From UBA10649 sp963755335 (GTDB lineage: Bacteria > Actinomycetota > Actinomycetes > S36-B12), in the NCBI GenBank assembly GCA_963755335.1, contig CAVWJW010000008.1, positions 1,116,001 through 1,180,000 on the forward strand: DNA of 64,000 nucleotides. Direction: 5' to 3'. A program made the position numbers and the translations under genes. Shown here piece by piece: positions 24,950-33,081 of this stretch. The notes beneath the pieces are model-generated. The model was not told the DNA's origin and made no database searches. It saw only the letters and a program-made list of their open reading frames with translations. Each line of letters opens with the position of its first letter. Position 1 is the first letter of the stretch.

Positions 24950-26473
24950 GTGTTCGCCACCCTCTCCGACCGACTTGCCGCGACCTTCAAGGGCCTGCGC
25001 GGCAAGGGCCGGCTGTCCGAGGCCGATGTCGACGCCACTGTCCGGGAGATCCGCACGGCCCTGCTCGAGGCCGACGTCGCCCTTCCCGTGGTCCGGCTGT
25101 TCTGCGCCACCGTCAAGGAGCGGGCCCTCTCGTCCGAGGTCTCGGGGGCGCTGAACCCGGCGCAGCAGGTCGTCAAGATCGTGCACGAGGAGCTGGTCAC
25201 GGTCCTCGGTGGCGAGACGGCCCGCCTCACCTACGCCAAGACCGGGCCGACGGTCATCCTGCTTGCGGGCCTGCAGGGCGCGGGCAAGACCACCCTCGCG
25301 GGCAAGCTCGCCCTCCAGCTGAAGAACGAGGGGCATACGCCGCTGCTCGTAGCCGCGGACCTGCAGCGTCCCAACGCCGTCGACCAGCTCCAGGTCGTCG
25401 GCGAGCGTGCCGGTGTCGTCGTCTTCGCGCCCGAGCCGGGCAATGGCGTCGGCGACCCCGTTGCGGTGACCCGCGCCGCGCGCGAGTTCGCCGAGACCAA
25501 GCTCCATGACATCGTCATCGTCGACACCGCGGGCCGCCTGGCCGTCGATACCGACCTGATGCAGCAGTTGCGCGACGTTCGCGATGCAGCCCGACCCGAC
25601 AACATCCTGCTCGTCGTCGACGCGATGATCGGCCAGGACGCGGTGCGCACAGCGCAGGAGTTCGAGTCGGGGGTGGGCTTCGACGCCGTCGTCCTCACCA
25701 AGCTCGACGGTGACGCACGCGGCGGTGCGGCACTGTCGATCGTCACGGTGACCGAGCGGCCGATCATGTACGCGTCGATCGGCGAGAAGCTCACCGACTT
25801 CGAGACCTTCCACCCCGACCGGATGGCCTCGCGCATCCTCGACATGGGCGACGTCCTCACCCTCATCGAGCATGCCGAGAAGGCGTTCGACGCCGACCAG
25901 GCCGAGCGCATGGCCAAGAAGGTCTCGGCTGGCGAGGACTTCACCCTCGACGACTTCCTCGAGCAGATGCAGGCCGTCAAGAAGATGGGCTCGCTGGGGA
26001 AGATCCTCGGGATGCTGCCCGGCATGGGCGAGATGAAGGCCCAGCTCGACCAGGTGGACGACCGCGAACTGGATCGCGTCGCGGCGATCATCCAGTCGAT
26101 GACCCCCGCGGAGCGCCAGGATCCCAAGATCCTCAACGGCTCGCGCCGCTCGCGCATCGCCCGTGGCTCCGGGTCGTCGGTCAGCGAGGTCAACGGCCTG
26201 ATCGAACGGTTCGCCGGCGCCCAGAAGATGATGCGCCAGATGGGCAAGGGCGGCGGCATGCCCGGCATGCCCGGGATGCCCGGCTTCGGTGGTGGGAGCA
26301 AGAAGTCCAAGGGCAAGATGGCCAAGGGCGCCAAGCCGGCCAAGGGCAAGAGCCGCAGCGGGAACCCGGCCAAGCGCGCGGCCGTCGAGTCCGCCCCCGC
26401 CGCCGAGGCTCCGGACGTCACCGCGTTCGATCCAGCCAATCTGCCGGCGGAGTTCAAGAACCTGCTCGGCTGA
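24950..26473 (+). CDS. ffh: Signal recognition particle protein Ffh
   Basis: Ffh binds signal peptides and 4.5S RNA and targets nascent membrane proteins to FtsY. The 507-residue protein has an N domain, a G domain with LLAGLQGAGKTTLAGKLA (near residue 107), ADLQRPNAVDQL, VDTAGRLAVDTDLM and LTKLDGDARGG, and the methionine-rich M domain (KMGSLGKILGMLPGMGEMK, SRRSRIARGSG). The tail is extended by a GMPGMPGMPGF stretch and a Lys/Gly/Ala-rich region before DPANLPAEFKNLLG. The SRP RNA gene is not in the window. Confidence 0.96.
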   Translation: MFATLSDRLAATFKGLRGKGRLSEADVDATVREIRTALLEADVALPVVRLFCATVKERALSSEVSGALNPAQQVVKIVHEELVTVLGGETARLTYAKTGPTVILLAGLQGAGKTTLAGKLALQLKNEGHTPLLVAADLQRPNAVDQLQVVGERAGVVVFAPEPGNGVGDPVAVTRAAREFAETKLHDIVIVDTAGRLAVDTDLMQQLRDVRDAARPDNILLVVDAMIGQDAVRTAQEFESGVGFDAVVLTKLDGDARGGAALSIVTVTERPIMYASIGEKLTDFETFHPDRMASRILDMGDVLTLIEHAEKAFDADQAERMAKKVSAGEDFTLDDFLEQMQAVKKMGSLGKILGMLPGMGEMKAQLDQVDDRELDRVAAIIQSMTPAERQDPKILNGSRRSRIARGSGSSVSEVNGLIERFAGAQKMMRQMGKGGGMPGMPGMPGFGGGSKKSKGKMAKGAKPAKGKSRSGNPAKRAAVESAPAAEAPDVTAFDPANLPAEFKNLLG

Positions 26474-26483
26474 TCGGCCCGGC

Positions 26484-27206
26484 ATGCGCGTTCTTGTCGT
26501 GTCCGACCTGCACTATCGACTGCCGCACTTCGACTGGCTCGTCCAGGCGGCGGCCGACGTTGAGGTCGTCGCGATCGTGGGCGACCTCGCCAATGTCGCG
26601 AGCTCGGTCCCGCTCGAGGTCCAGATCGTCGTCCTCGAGAAGTACCTGGCGGTGCTGGCCGAGACGTCCACGGTCCTCGTGTCGTCCGGCAACCATGACC
26701 TCGACGGGCCCGGCGCGCACGGCGAGCAGGTGGCCCGCTGGCTGCAGCGGTCCGCCGGCGGGCGCGTCCACGTCGACGAGACGTCCGTCGACGTCGATGG
26801 CATCCGGTTCACGATCTGCCCCTGGTGGGACGGCCCCCAGACCCGTGACCGGGTCGGCGCGCAGCTGGCGCTCGCCGCCGTGGATCGTCCGGAGGAGTGG
26901 ATCTGGCTCTATCACTCGCCGCCGGCCGGGACGGTGCTGTGCTGCGACGGACGGCGGGAGTTCCCCGACCAGGCTCTGGCCGACTGGATCGGCGAGCACT
27001 CGCCCGATCTCGTGCTCTGCGGGCACATCCACCAGGCGCCCTGGGTCGACGGCGGGTCGTGGTACGACCGCCTCGGTTCCACCTGGGTGTTCAATGCCGG
27101 CAAGCAGGCGGGCGCGGTGCCGCCGCACATCACCATCGACACCGACGCGCGGACGGCCGAGTGGTTCGGGGTCTTCAGCGTCGAGAGGATCGATCTCGTC
27201 GACTGA
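26484..27206 (+). CDS. Calcineurin-like metallophosphoesterase
   Basis: The 240-residue cytoplasmic protein carries the full two-metal phosphoesterase set: VVSDLHY (D-x-H), IVGDLANV (GD), SSGNHDLDG (GNHD), YHSPPAG and CGHIHQAPW (GHxH). The substrate is not known. ATG 26484 lies ten bases after ffh, so it is probably in the same transcript. It ends five bases before the convergent cyclic-nucleotide-binding gene. Confidence 0.85.
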   Translation: MRVLVVSDLHYRLPHFDWLVQAAADVEVVAIVGDLANVASSVPLEVQIVVLEKYLAVLAETSTVLVSSGNHDLDGPGAHGEQVARWLQRSAGGRVHVDETSVDVDGIRFTICPWWDGPQTRDRVGAQLALAAVDRPEEWIWLYHSPPAGTVLCCDGRREFPDQALADWIGEHSPDLVLCGHIHQAPWVDGGSWYDRLGSTWVFNAGKQAGAVPPHITIDTDARTAEWFGVFSVERIDLVD

Positions 27207-27211
27207 CAGGG

Positions 27212-27703
27212 TCAGTGCTCGTGCGCGCCCTCAGGATCGCGGCTGGATCCCGGACTGGCCGGTGGCACCTGATGGTGCAGGAGCGTGTCGAGGATCTGGT
27301 CGACCATGCCGAGGTGCCCCTGGGCGTCGGCGAACTGGCTCTTGATGTCGACGACGTACTGGGTCATGCCGTCCAGGCGCGAGGCCGTGGTGCGCAGGAC
27401 CGCCAGGGTGGCTTCAGGGCGCTCCATGAAGAACGCTTCAGGATCGTCGGCTACGTGAACTGTGCCCGGCGACGTGGCCCGGACCGTGGCCGTCGCGCCC
27501 TTGCCGAGCACAGCTGCCATCTCACCGAAGACGGCGCCGGGGGCGTCGATGCGGGCCACCGGGATGCCGTTGCGCTCGACGGTGACCGAGCCTGAGGCGA
27601 GGACGAGGAGGCGATGGGGGTCACTGCCCTGCTCGATGAGCACGTCGCCTTCGGCGAAGGACTCTACGGGCAGATCGGCAGACAGTGCCAGCAGGTCCAT
27701 CAT
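27212..27703 (-). CDS. Cyclic nucleotide-binding domain protein without HTH
   Basis: The 163-residue protein is a cupin-like cNMP-binding domain: FAEGDVLIEQGSDPHRLLVL, VERNGIPVARIDAPGAVFGE and MAAVLGKGATATVRATSPGT correspond to its beta-roll and phosphate-binding cassette, though the usual Arg-Ser/Thr of the cassette is altered to K-G-A-T-A-T. A helical C-terminal part follows, with no DNA-binding helix-turn-helix, so it is not a Crp-type regulator. It probably senses a ligand for a partner protein. ATG 27703 is six bases after CACAAT, suggesting a leaderless mRNA. Confidence 0.75.
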   Translation of the reverse strand: MMDLLALSADLPVESFAEGDVLIEQGSDPHRLLVLASGSVTVERNGIPVARIDAPGAVFGEMAAVLGKGATATVRATSPGTVHVADDPEAFFMERPEATLAVLRTTASRLDGMTQYVVDIKSQFADAQGHLGMVDQILDTLLHHQVPPASPGSSRDPEGAHEH

Positions 27704-27923
27704 GGGGCCATTGTGCCGGAGCTCGGACTCGATGCTGCCGGCGGTCGCGGCCGGGCGGTCGGGTCATGGTCGGCGGTCCTGCAGGGATCTGGCAGACTAT
27801 GGCCGCACTTGTCGCCCCGGTTGGCCCTCTATCCCTCCGACGGCGGCAGTCCACGCTTCGCCCGAGGCTGTGTCCCCACGCAGTCGACGGCGCGCACCAC
27901 TCAACACAGGAGACCAGCCACCC
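27704..27923 (+). promoter_or_regulatory. Leader and promoter region of rpsP
   Basis: The 220-base gap between the divergent cNMP-domain gene and rpsP holds no gene. It contains TGGCAGACT at 27790-27798, a motif that is also in front of rplS and of the channel gene, where it fits a -10 element. The minus-strand CACAAT (27715-27710) serves the divergent gene. An AGGAG ribosome-binding site lies before GTG 27924. Confidence 0.45.
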
Positions 27924-28613
27924 GTGGCCGTAAAGATCAAGCTGAAGCGTCTGGGCAAGATTCACGCCCCGCAGTACCGCATCGTTGTCGCCGACTCCCG
28001 CACTGCCCGCAACGGCCGTGCGATCGAGGAGATCGGCATCTACCAGCCGATGGACAACCCGAGCATCATCAGGGTCGACTCCGACCGCGTGCAGTACTGG
28101 CTCGGCGTCGGCGCGCAGCCGACCCAGGCCGTCGCTGCCATCCTCAAGGTGACCGGCGACTGGCAGAAGTTCAAGGGCCTGCCGGGCGCCGAGGGCACCC
28201 TCCAGGTCGCCGAGGCCAAGCCGAACAAGGCACTCGCCTTCGAGGCCGCCGTCCAGGAGGCCGCCAAGGCACCCAAGGCCACTCCGCGTCCGAAGCTCGA
28301 CAAGGCCGTCGAGGCTGCCGTCGTCGCAGAGGTCGCTGACACCGTCGCCGACGAGGCTGTTGCCGAGGCGATCGTCGCCGAGGTCGTGGCTGAGGAAGCC
28401 GTTGCCGAGGCCGTCGAGGCCCGCGAGATCGCCGAGGAGGCGCTCGCTGAGGCCGCTGCCGCTGAGGTCGCCGCTGAGGAGGCCGTCGTCGAGGCGGTCG
28501 AGGCTGAGGTCGTCGCCGAGGTCGCCGTGGCTGAGGCCGAGGTTGCTGACGAGGTGGCTGAAGAGGCCGTCGTCGAGGCGATCGACGAGGCCGCCGGCGA
28601 GGCGTCCGCCTGA
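27924..28613 (+). CDS. rpsP: 30S ribosomal protein S16 with long Ala/Glu/Val-rich tail
   Basis: Residues 1-85 are S16 (KIKLKRLGKIHAPQYRIVV, IEEIGIYQPMDNP, RVQYWLGVGAQPTQAV), an early-binding protein of the small subunit. Beyond about residue 110 the chain runs on for about 120 residues made almost only of Ala, Glu and Val with some Asp and Ile (for example VAEEAVAEAVEAREIAEEAL), giving 229 residues against about 80-150 in most bacteria. The tail is strongly acidic and probably helical. It overlaps khpA by one base. Confidence 0.95.
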   Translation: MAVKIKLKRLGKIHAPQYRIVVADSRTARNGRAIEEIGIYQPMDNPSIIRVDSDRVQYWLGVGAQPTQAVAAILKVTGDWQKFKGLPGAEGTLQVAEAKPNKALAFEAAVQEAAKAPKATPRPKLDKAVEAAVVAEVADTVADEAVAEAIVAEVVAEEAVAEAVEAREIAEEALAEAAAAEVAAEEAVVEAVEAEVVAEVAVAEAEVADEVAEEAVVEAIDEAAGEASA

Positions 28614-28852
28614 TGCTCGAAGAGGCACTCGCGCACCTCGTGCGCGGAATCGTCGACAACCCCGACGACGTGGACGTGCGCATGCGCACGAACCGCCGCG
28701 GGAAGTCCCTCGACGTCCGGGTCCACCCGGACGACATGGGTCGCGTGATCGGTCGCGCCGGACGCACCGCCACGGCGCTGCGGACCGTCATCACGGCTCT
28801 CAACGACGATCACGGCGTTCGCATCGACTTCCTCGACGTCGTCGAGCGCTAG
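28613..28852 (+). CDS. khpA: KH domain RNA-binding protein KhpA
   Basis: The 79-residue protein is a single type II KH domain with the GxxG loop in MGRVIGRAGRTATALRT. KhpA proteins bind RNA globally, usually with KhpB, and affect cell elongation and division in Gram-positives. It sits in the conserved rpsP-khpA-rimM-trmD order, overlapping rpsP (TGATG) and ending seven bases before rimM. Confidence 0.9.
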   Translation: MLEEALAHLVRGIVDNPDDVDVRMRTNRRGKSLDVRVHPDDMGRVIGRAGRTATALRTVITALNDDHGVRIDFLDVVER

Positions 28853-28859
28853 TCCGTCG

Positions 28860-29372
28860 ATGCGCGTCGTCGTCGGACGCATCGGTCGCCCTCACGGCAT
28901 TCGCGGTGAGGTGACGGTCGAGACGCGGACCGACGAGCCCGATGAGCGTTTCGCCCCGGGTGCCACGCTGTTCGTGGACGCACCAGTGAGCTCACTGGTG
29001 GTCCAGCGAGCGCACTGGCACTCGGGGCGTCTGCTTCTCCACTTCGAGGGCGTCGAGGATCGCAGTGCCGCCGAGGCCCTGCGCGGGTTGCTCCTCCATG
29101 TGGACCGTGAGCCCTCCGAGGTGCCCGAGGACCCCGAGGAGTTCTACGACAGCGCCCTCATCGGCTGCTCGGTCGCCCAGCTCGACGGCACGGCACTCGG
29201 CGAGGTCTGCGACGTCGTCCACCTGCCCGCACAGGACCTCCTCGTGGTGCGCCTGTCCGACGAGCGGGAGGTACTGGTCCCGTTCGTCGAGGCCATCGTC
29301 CCCTCGGTCGACATGGCGGCCCGGCACATCGTCATCGATCCGCCGGGCGGGTTGCTGGATCCCGAGGAGTGA
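28860..29372 (+). CDS. rimM: 16S rRNA processing protein RimM
   Basis: RimM assists 30S head maturation and binds S19. The 170-residue protein has the N-terminal barrel MRVVVGRIGRPHGIRGEVTV and the C-terminal PRC-barrel, with YDSALIGCSVAQLDGTALGE and VLVPFVEAIVPSVDMAARHI. ATG 28860 is seven bases after khpA. Its TGA overlaps the GTG start of trmD. Confidence 0.95.
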   Translation: MRVVVGRIGRPHGIRGEVTVETRTDEPDERFAPGATLFVDAPVSSLVVQRAHWHSGRLLLHFEGVEDRSAAEALRGLLLHVDREPSEVPEDPEEFYDSALIGCSVAQLDGTALGEVCDVVHLPAQDLLVVRLSDEREVLVPFVEAIVPSVDMAARHIVIDPPGGLLDPEE

Positions 29373-30088
29373 CGGTGCGGCTTGACATCGTCAGCATCTT
29401 CCCCGACTACCTCGAGCCCCTGCGCCTGTCGCTGGTGGGCAAGGCCATCGAGGCCGGGCTGGTCGACCTGCAGGTCCACGACCTCCGAGCGTTCACCCAC
29501 GACCGCCACAACACCGTCGACGACACGCCCTACGGTGGCGGGCCGGGCATGGTCATGAGCCCGCAGCCCTGGGGTGAAGCGCTCGACGCCATCGCTTCGT
29601 CCGATCCCGACCGCACCCCGACGCTCGTCGTCCCGACACCGTCCGGACAGCTGTTCTCGCAGGCGACGGCCCAGTCGTGGAGCGAGGACGGCTGGCTCGT
29701 CTTCGCCTGCGGCCGATACGAGGGCATCGACTCGAGGGTCATGCAGCACTATGCGGGGCGGGCGGACTGGGGCGGCGTCCGCGAGGTGTCGATCGGTGAC
29801 TTCGTCCTCGCCGGTGGCGAGGCGGCCGTGCTCGTCATGGCCGAGGCGATCGTCCGCCTGATCCCGGGGGTGCTCGGCAACGCCGACAGCGTGCGCGACG
29901 ACTCGTTCGCCGACGGGCCGATGGCCGAGCTGCTCGAGGGCCCGGTCTTCACCAAGCCGCCGTCCTGGCGGGACCTCGAGGTCCCCGAGGTGCTGCTGAG
30001 CGGACACCACGGCCGGATCGCCGACTGGCGGCTCGAGCAGGCACGGGCGCGGACCGCCCTGATGCGCCCCGACCTCCCGCCACCTTGA
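29369..30088 (+). CDS. trmD: tRNA (guanine(37)-N1)-methyltransferase
   Basis: TrmD is a SPOUT-fold enzyme that methylates G37 next to the anticodon and prevents +1 slippage. The 239-residue protein has RLDIVSIFPDYLEPL, DTPYGGGPGMVM, CGRYEGIDSRV and SIGDFVLAGGEAA (the knotted SAM site), and ends with the LLSGHHGRIADWRLEQA segment. GTG 29369 is chosen because it overlaps the rimM stop; GTG 29375 is possible. The stop lies inside the left arm of an inverted repeat. Confidence 0.96.
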   Translation: MTVRLDIVSIFPDYLEPLRLSLVGKAIEAGLVDLQVHDLRAFTHDRHNTVDDTPYGGGPGMVMSPQPWGEALDAIASSDPDRTPTLVVPTPSGQLFSQATAQSWSEDGWLVFACGRYEGIDSRVMQHYAGRADWGGVREVSIGDFVLAGGEAAVLVMAEAIVRLIPGVLGNADSVRDDSFADGPMAELLEGPVFTKPPSWRDLEVPEVLLSGHHGRIADWRLEQARARTALMRPDLPPP

Positions 30089-30135
30089 GGTTGTGGGGGT
30101 TCCTGGAGCGAGATCTGCCCCGCCAACCTCAAGGT
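30082..30135. terminator. Inverted repeat between convergent trmD and pgm
   Basis: ACCTTGAGGTTG (30082-30093) is matched perfectly by CAACCTCAAGGT (30124-30135) around a 30-base GC-rich loop. It covers the trmD stop codon and lies 14 bases before the end of the convergent pgm gene. The place suggests a bidirectional terminator, although there is no T run and the loop is long. Confidence 0.5.
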
Positions 30136-30148
30136 CGACGGGGTGGGG

Positions 30149-31798
30149 CTAGGCGAGGGCGGCGTAGACCACGGCGCGGGCGTCCTCCTGGATGCGCAGC
30201 AGATGGTCGGGGCCGAGGAACGACTCGGCGTAGATCTTGTAGACGTCCTCCGTGCCCGACGGCCTCGCGGCGAACCACCCGTTCTCCGTCGTGACCTTCA
30301 GCCCGCCGATCGCGGCGTCGTTGCCGGGGGCGTTCGTCAGGCGGGCGGTGATCGGCTCGCCGGCCAGCTCGGTGGCCTTCACCTGATCGGGGGACAGCCG
30401 GGCGAGAGCAGCCTTCTGCTCGCGGGTCGCCGGGGCATCGACGCGGGCGTAGGCCGGGTCGCCGAAGCGCTCGGTGAGGCTCCGGTAGTGCGCCGACGGG
30501 GACGTGCCCGTCACGGCCAGGATCTCCGACGCCAGCAGGGCAGCGATGATGCCGTCCTTGTCGGTCGTCCAGACCGAGCCGTCGCGGCGCAGGAACGACG
30601 CTCCCGCGCTCTCCTCGCCCCCGAAGGCGACCGAGCCGTCGACCAGCCCGGGGACGAACCACTTGAAGCCGACGGGGACCTCCCACAGCCGTCGGCCGAG
30701 GCTTGCCGTGACCCGATCGATCATTGAGGAGCTCACGACCGTCTTTCCGACGGCGGCGTCGGGCCGCCAGTCCGGGCGGTGGCTCATCAGGTAGTCGATC
30801 GCCACGGACAAGAAGTGGTTGGGATTCATCAGTCCGGCATCCGGGGTGACGATGCCGTGCCGGTCGGAGTCGGCGTCGTTGCCGGTGGCGATGTCGAACC
30901 GCTCGCGCTGGGAGATCAAGGACGCCATCGCATAGGGGGACGAGCAGTCCATGCGGATCTTGCCGTCCCAGTCCAGGGTCATGAAGCGCCACGCGGGATC
31001 GACGAGCGAGTTGACGACGGTGAGGTCCAGGTCGTGCCGCTCGGCGATGGCGCCCCAGTAGTCGACGCTCGCCCCACCCATCGGGTCGGCGCCGATCCGC
31101 ACGCCGGCTCGGCGGATGGCATCGAGGTCGATGACGTGGGGCAGGTCGTCGACGTAGGCGGCGAGGAAGTCGTAGCGCCCGGTGGTGTCGGCGGCGAGGG
31201 CCTGGGCGAGCGTGATCCGTCGCACGCCGCGCAGCGACTCCCTCAGGTAGGCGTTCGCCCGCTCCTGAACCGGACCGGTGATGTCGCCGCCGGCCGGGCC
31301 GCCGTCCGGGGGGTTGTACTTGAAGCCGCCGTCGCGCGGGGGATTGTGGGAGGGCGTGACGACGATGCCGTCCGCGCGATCCGGGTCGTCGATCGCCCGA
31401 TCGCGATTGTGGACGAGGATCGCGTGGGACAGCGACGGAGTGGGCGTGTACGCATCGCCTGCGTCGATGAGGACGCGGACACCGTTGGCGGCAAGGACCT
31501 CCAGCGCGGTCGTCCACGCGGGGTCGCTCAGCGCGTGGGTGTCCTTGGCGAGATAGAGGGGCCCGGATATCCCGGCCGCGATCCGGTGGTCGCAGATCGC
31601 CTGGGTCGTGGCAGCGATGTGATCGTCGTTGAATGCGCCGTCCAGAGCGGACCCGCGGTGGCCCGACGTGCCGAAGGCCACCTGCTGGGCGACGTCGGAC
31701 GGGTCCGGATGAACCGCGAAATACGCCGTGACCAGGGCAGGAATATCGACCAGGTCGGAGGGCAGGGCCAACTGCCCGGCTCGTGGATCCAACGCCAT
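30149..31798 (-). CDS. pgm: Alpha-D-glucose phosphoglucomutase
   Basis: Pgm interconverts glucose 1- and 6-phosphate, linking glycolysis with glycogen and cell envelope sugars. The 549-residue protein has QQVAFGTSGHRGSALDGAFN, the phosphoserine loop VVTPSHNPPRDGGFKYN, the metal loop ATGNDADSDRHGIV, the sugar-binding FGGEESAGASFLRRDGSVW and the phosphate-binding ARPSGTEDVYKIYAES, in the order of the alpha-phosphohexomutase family. ATG 31798 with AAGGAC upstream is used; the frame continues open upstream but that part has no family similarity. Confidence 0.95.
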   Translation of the reverse strand: MALDPRAGQLALPSDLVDIPALVTAYFAVHPDPSDVAQQVAFGTSGHRGSALDGAFNDDHIAATTQAICDHRIAAGISGPLYLAKDTHALSDPAWTTALEVLAANGVRVLIDAGDAYTPTPSLSHAILVHNRDRAIDDPDRADGIVVTPSHNPPRDGGFKYNPPDGGPAGGDITGPVQERANAYLRESLRGVRRITLAQALAADTTGRYDFLAAYVDDLPHVIDLDAIRRAGVRIGADPMGGASVDYWGAIAERHDLDLTVVNSLVDPAWRFMTLDWDGKIRMDCSSPYAMASLISQRERFDIATGNDADSDRHGIVTPDAGLMNPNHFLSVAIDYLMSHRPDWRPDAAVGKTVVSSSMIDRVTASLGRRLWEVPVGFKWFVPGLVDGSVAFGGEESAGASFLRRDGSVWTTDKDGIIAALLASEILAVTGTSPSAHYRSLTERFGDPAYARVDAPATREQKAALARLSPDQVKATELAGEPITARLTNAPGNDAAIGGLKVTTENGWFAARPSGTEDVYKIYAESFLGPDHLLRIQEDARAVVYAALA

Positions 31799-31835
31799 GA
31801 TGTGTCCTTCGTCGCACGCTTGGGCGGCCCGGGTT

Positions 31836-31864
31836 TTGGACCGGCGAGGCCATCGTGGCAGACT
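31836..31864 (+). promoter_or_regulatory. Probable rplS promoter
   Basis: TTGGAC (31836-31841) and CAGACT (31859-31864), preceded by TGG as an extended element, are 17 bases apart. Transcription would start near 31871, giving a leader of about 147 bases to rplS. The rest of the 219-base gap shows no gene. Confidence 0.6.
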
Positions 31865-32017
31865 ACGGGGGCTCGAGAAACGGCCTTCCTCAACAGGAGG
31901 GCCTCGTACCGCCCCGCCACGGGGGAAGCGGTCCGGTTTCGGGTTCGGCACCTGCCTGAAGTACCTGACATCCCACGAACGTGGGCGACCCGTGGCGCCT
32001 GCAGGAAGCGATACCCC

Positions 32018-32383
32018 ATGAAGACGCTCGATGCCGTTGATGCGGCCTCCCTCAAGGCCGACCGGCCCGACTTCCGCGCCGGCGACACCGTCAAGGTGCA
32101 CGTGAAGGTCGTCGAGGGCAACAAGACCCGTGTCCAGCTCTTCCAGGGCGTCGTCATCGCCCGCTCGGGGTCGGGCGTCAGCGAGACGTTCACCGTCCGC
32201 AAGGTGTCCTACGGCGTCGGTGTCGAGCGCACCTTCCCGCTGCACACGCCGATCATCGAGAAGCTCGAGGTCGTGACCCGCGGCGACGTGCGTCGCGCCA
32301 AGCTGTACTACCTCCGTGACCTCCGCGGCAAGAAGGCGAAGATCCGCGAGCGCCGCGAGAACGTCGTCAAGACCGAGGGCTGA
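32018..32383 (+). CDS. rplS: 50S ribosomal protein L19
   Basis: The 121-residue protein is L19, at the 30S-50S interface. The segments PDFRAGDTVKVHVKVVEGNK, RVQLFQGVVIARSGSGVSET, KVSYGVGVERTFPLHTP and GDVRRAKLYYLRDLRGKKAK are all characteristic. ATG 32018 follows AGGAAG. It is six bases before the first of two signal peptidase genes, and the group rplS-lepB-lepB-rnhB is probably one operon. Confidence 0.96.
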   Translation: MKTLDAVDAASLKADRPDFRAGDTVKVHVKVVEGNKTRVQLFQGVVIARSGSGVSETFTVRKVSYGVGVERTFPLHTPIIEKLEVVTRGDVRRAKLYYLRDLRGKKAKIRERRENVVKTEG

Positions 32384-32388
32384 TCCGG

Positions 32389-33081
32389 TTGGCCGATTCG
32401 GGTCGGCAGTCCTGGTGGGACATCCCCGTCACCATTGCCGTTGCCATCGGCATCGTGCTGGTCATCACCACCTTCATCGCCAAGCCGTTCTCGATCCCCT
32501 CGGGGTCGATGGAGAACACCCTGCTCGTCGGGGATCGTGTTCTCGTCAACCGGGCCGTCTATCACACGCGTGCCGTTGAGCGTGGCGACATCGTGGTGTT
32601 CGACGGGTCCGACTCGTTCGTGCCCGCGGGCCAGGTGCCGCAGCGCAACCCCATCTCCGGAGCGTTCACATGGCTGGGGCAGTCGATCGGCATCGTCGCC
32701 CCCGACTCGACGGACTTCATCAAGCGGGTGATCGGCGTCGGCGGGGATCACGTCAAATGCTGCGACGCGCAGCAGCGGATCACCGTCAACGGCACGCCGA
32801 TCGACGAGGGCTCGTACCTCTACCCAGGCGACGCGCCGAGCGCAACCGACTTCGATGTGGTCGTCCCACAAGGCATGCTGTGGGTCATGGGCGACCACCG
32901 ATCCAACTCAGCCGACTCGCGGTCCCATCTGGGTGAGCCAGGTGGCGGATTCGTGCCCGAGTCGAAGGTCGTGGGCCGCGCCATGTCCGTGCTGTGGCCG
33001 CTGTCCCGCATCCAGTCCTTGCCCATCCCGGCCACGTTCGCCGGCGTGTCCGAGCCCTCCCCGGCCGGAGCGGACTCCTAG
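32389..33081 (+). CDS. lepB: Type I signal peptidase, first of a tandem pair
   Basis: The 230-residue membrane protein has one N-terminal anchor (IPVTIAVAIGIVLVITTFIA, residues 12-31) and an extracytoplasmic serine-lysine protease domain. Ser40 in FSIPSGSMENTLLVGD and Lys112 in DFIKRVIGVGGD form the dyad, and WVMGDHRSNSADSR is the conserved box E. It removes signal peptides from exported proteins. The start is TTG 32389. Its stop TAG overlaps the GTG of the second peptidase. Confidence 0.93.
   Translation: MADSGRQSWWDIPVTIAVAIGIVLVITTFIAKPFSIPSGSMENTLLVGDRVLVNRAVYHTRAVERGDIVVFDGSDSFVPAGQVPQRNPISGAFTWLGQSIGIVAPDSTDFIKRVIGVGGDHVKCCDAQQRITVNGTPIDEGSYLYPGDAPSATDFDVVVPQGMLWVMGDHRSNSADSRSHLGEPGGGFVPESKVVGRAMSVLWPLSRIQSLPIPATFAGVSEPSPAGADS

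Noticed and set aside
28340..28613. Tandem repeat in the rpsP tail considered as a CRISPR-like or satellite array
   Set aside because: The repeats are short codon-level Ala/Glu/Val repeats in frame, with no uniform repeat-spacer structure.
30779..32017. Long plus-strand open frame antisense to pgm and running into rplS
   Set aside because: The upstream part mirrors the pgm coding sequence; only the last 121 codons from ATG 32018 are L19.
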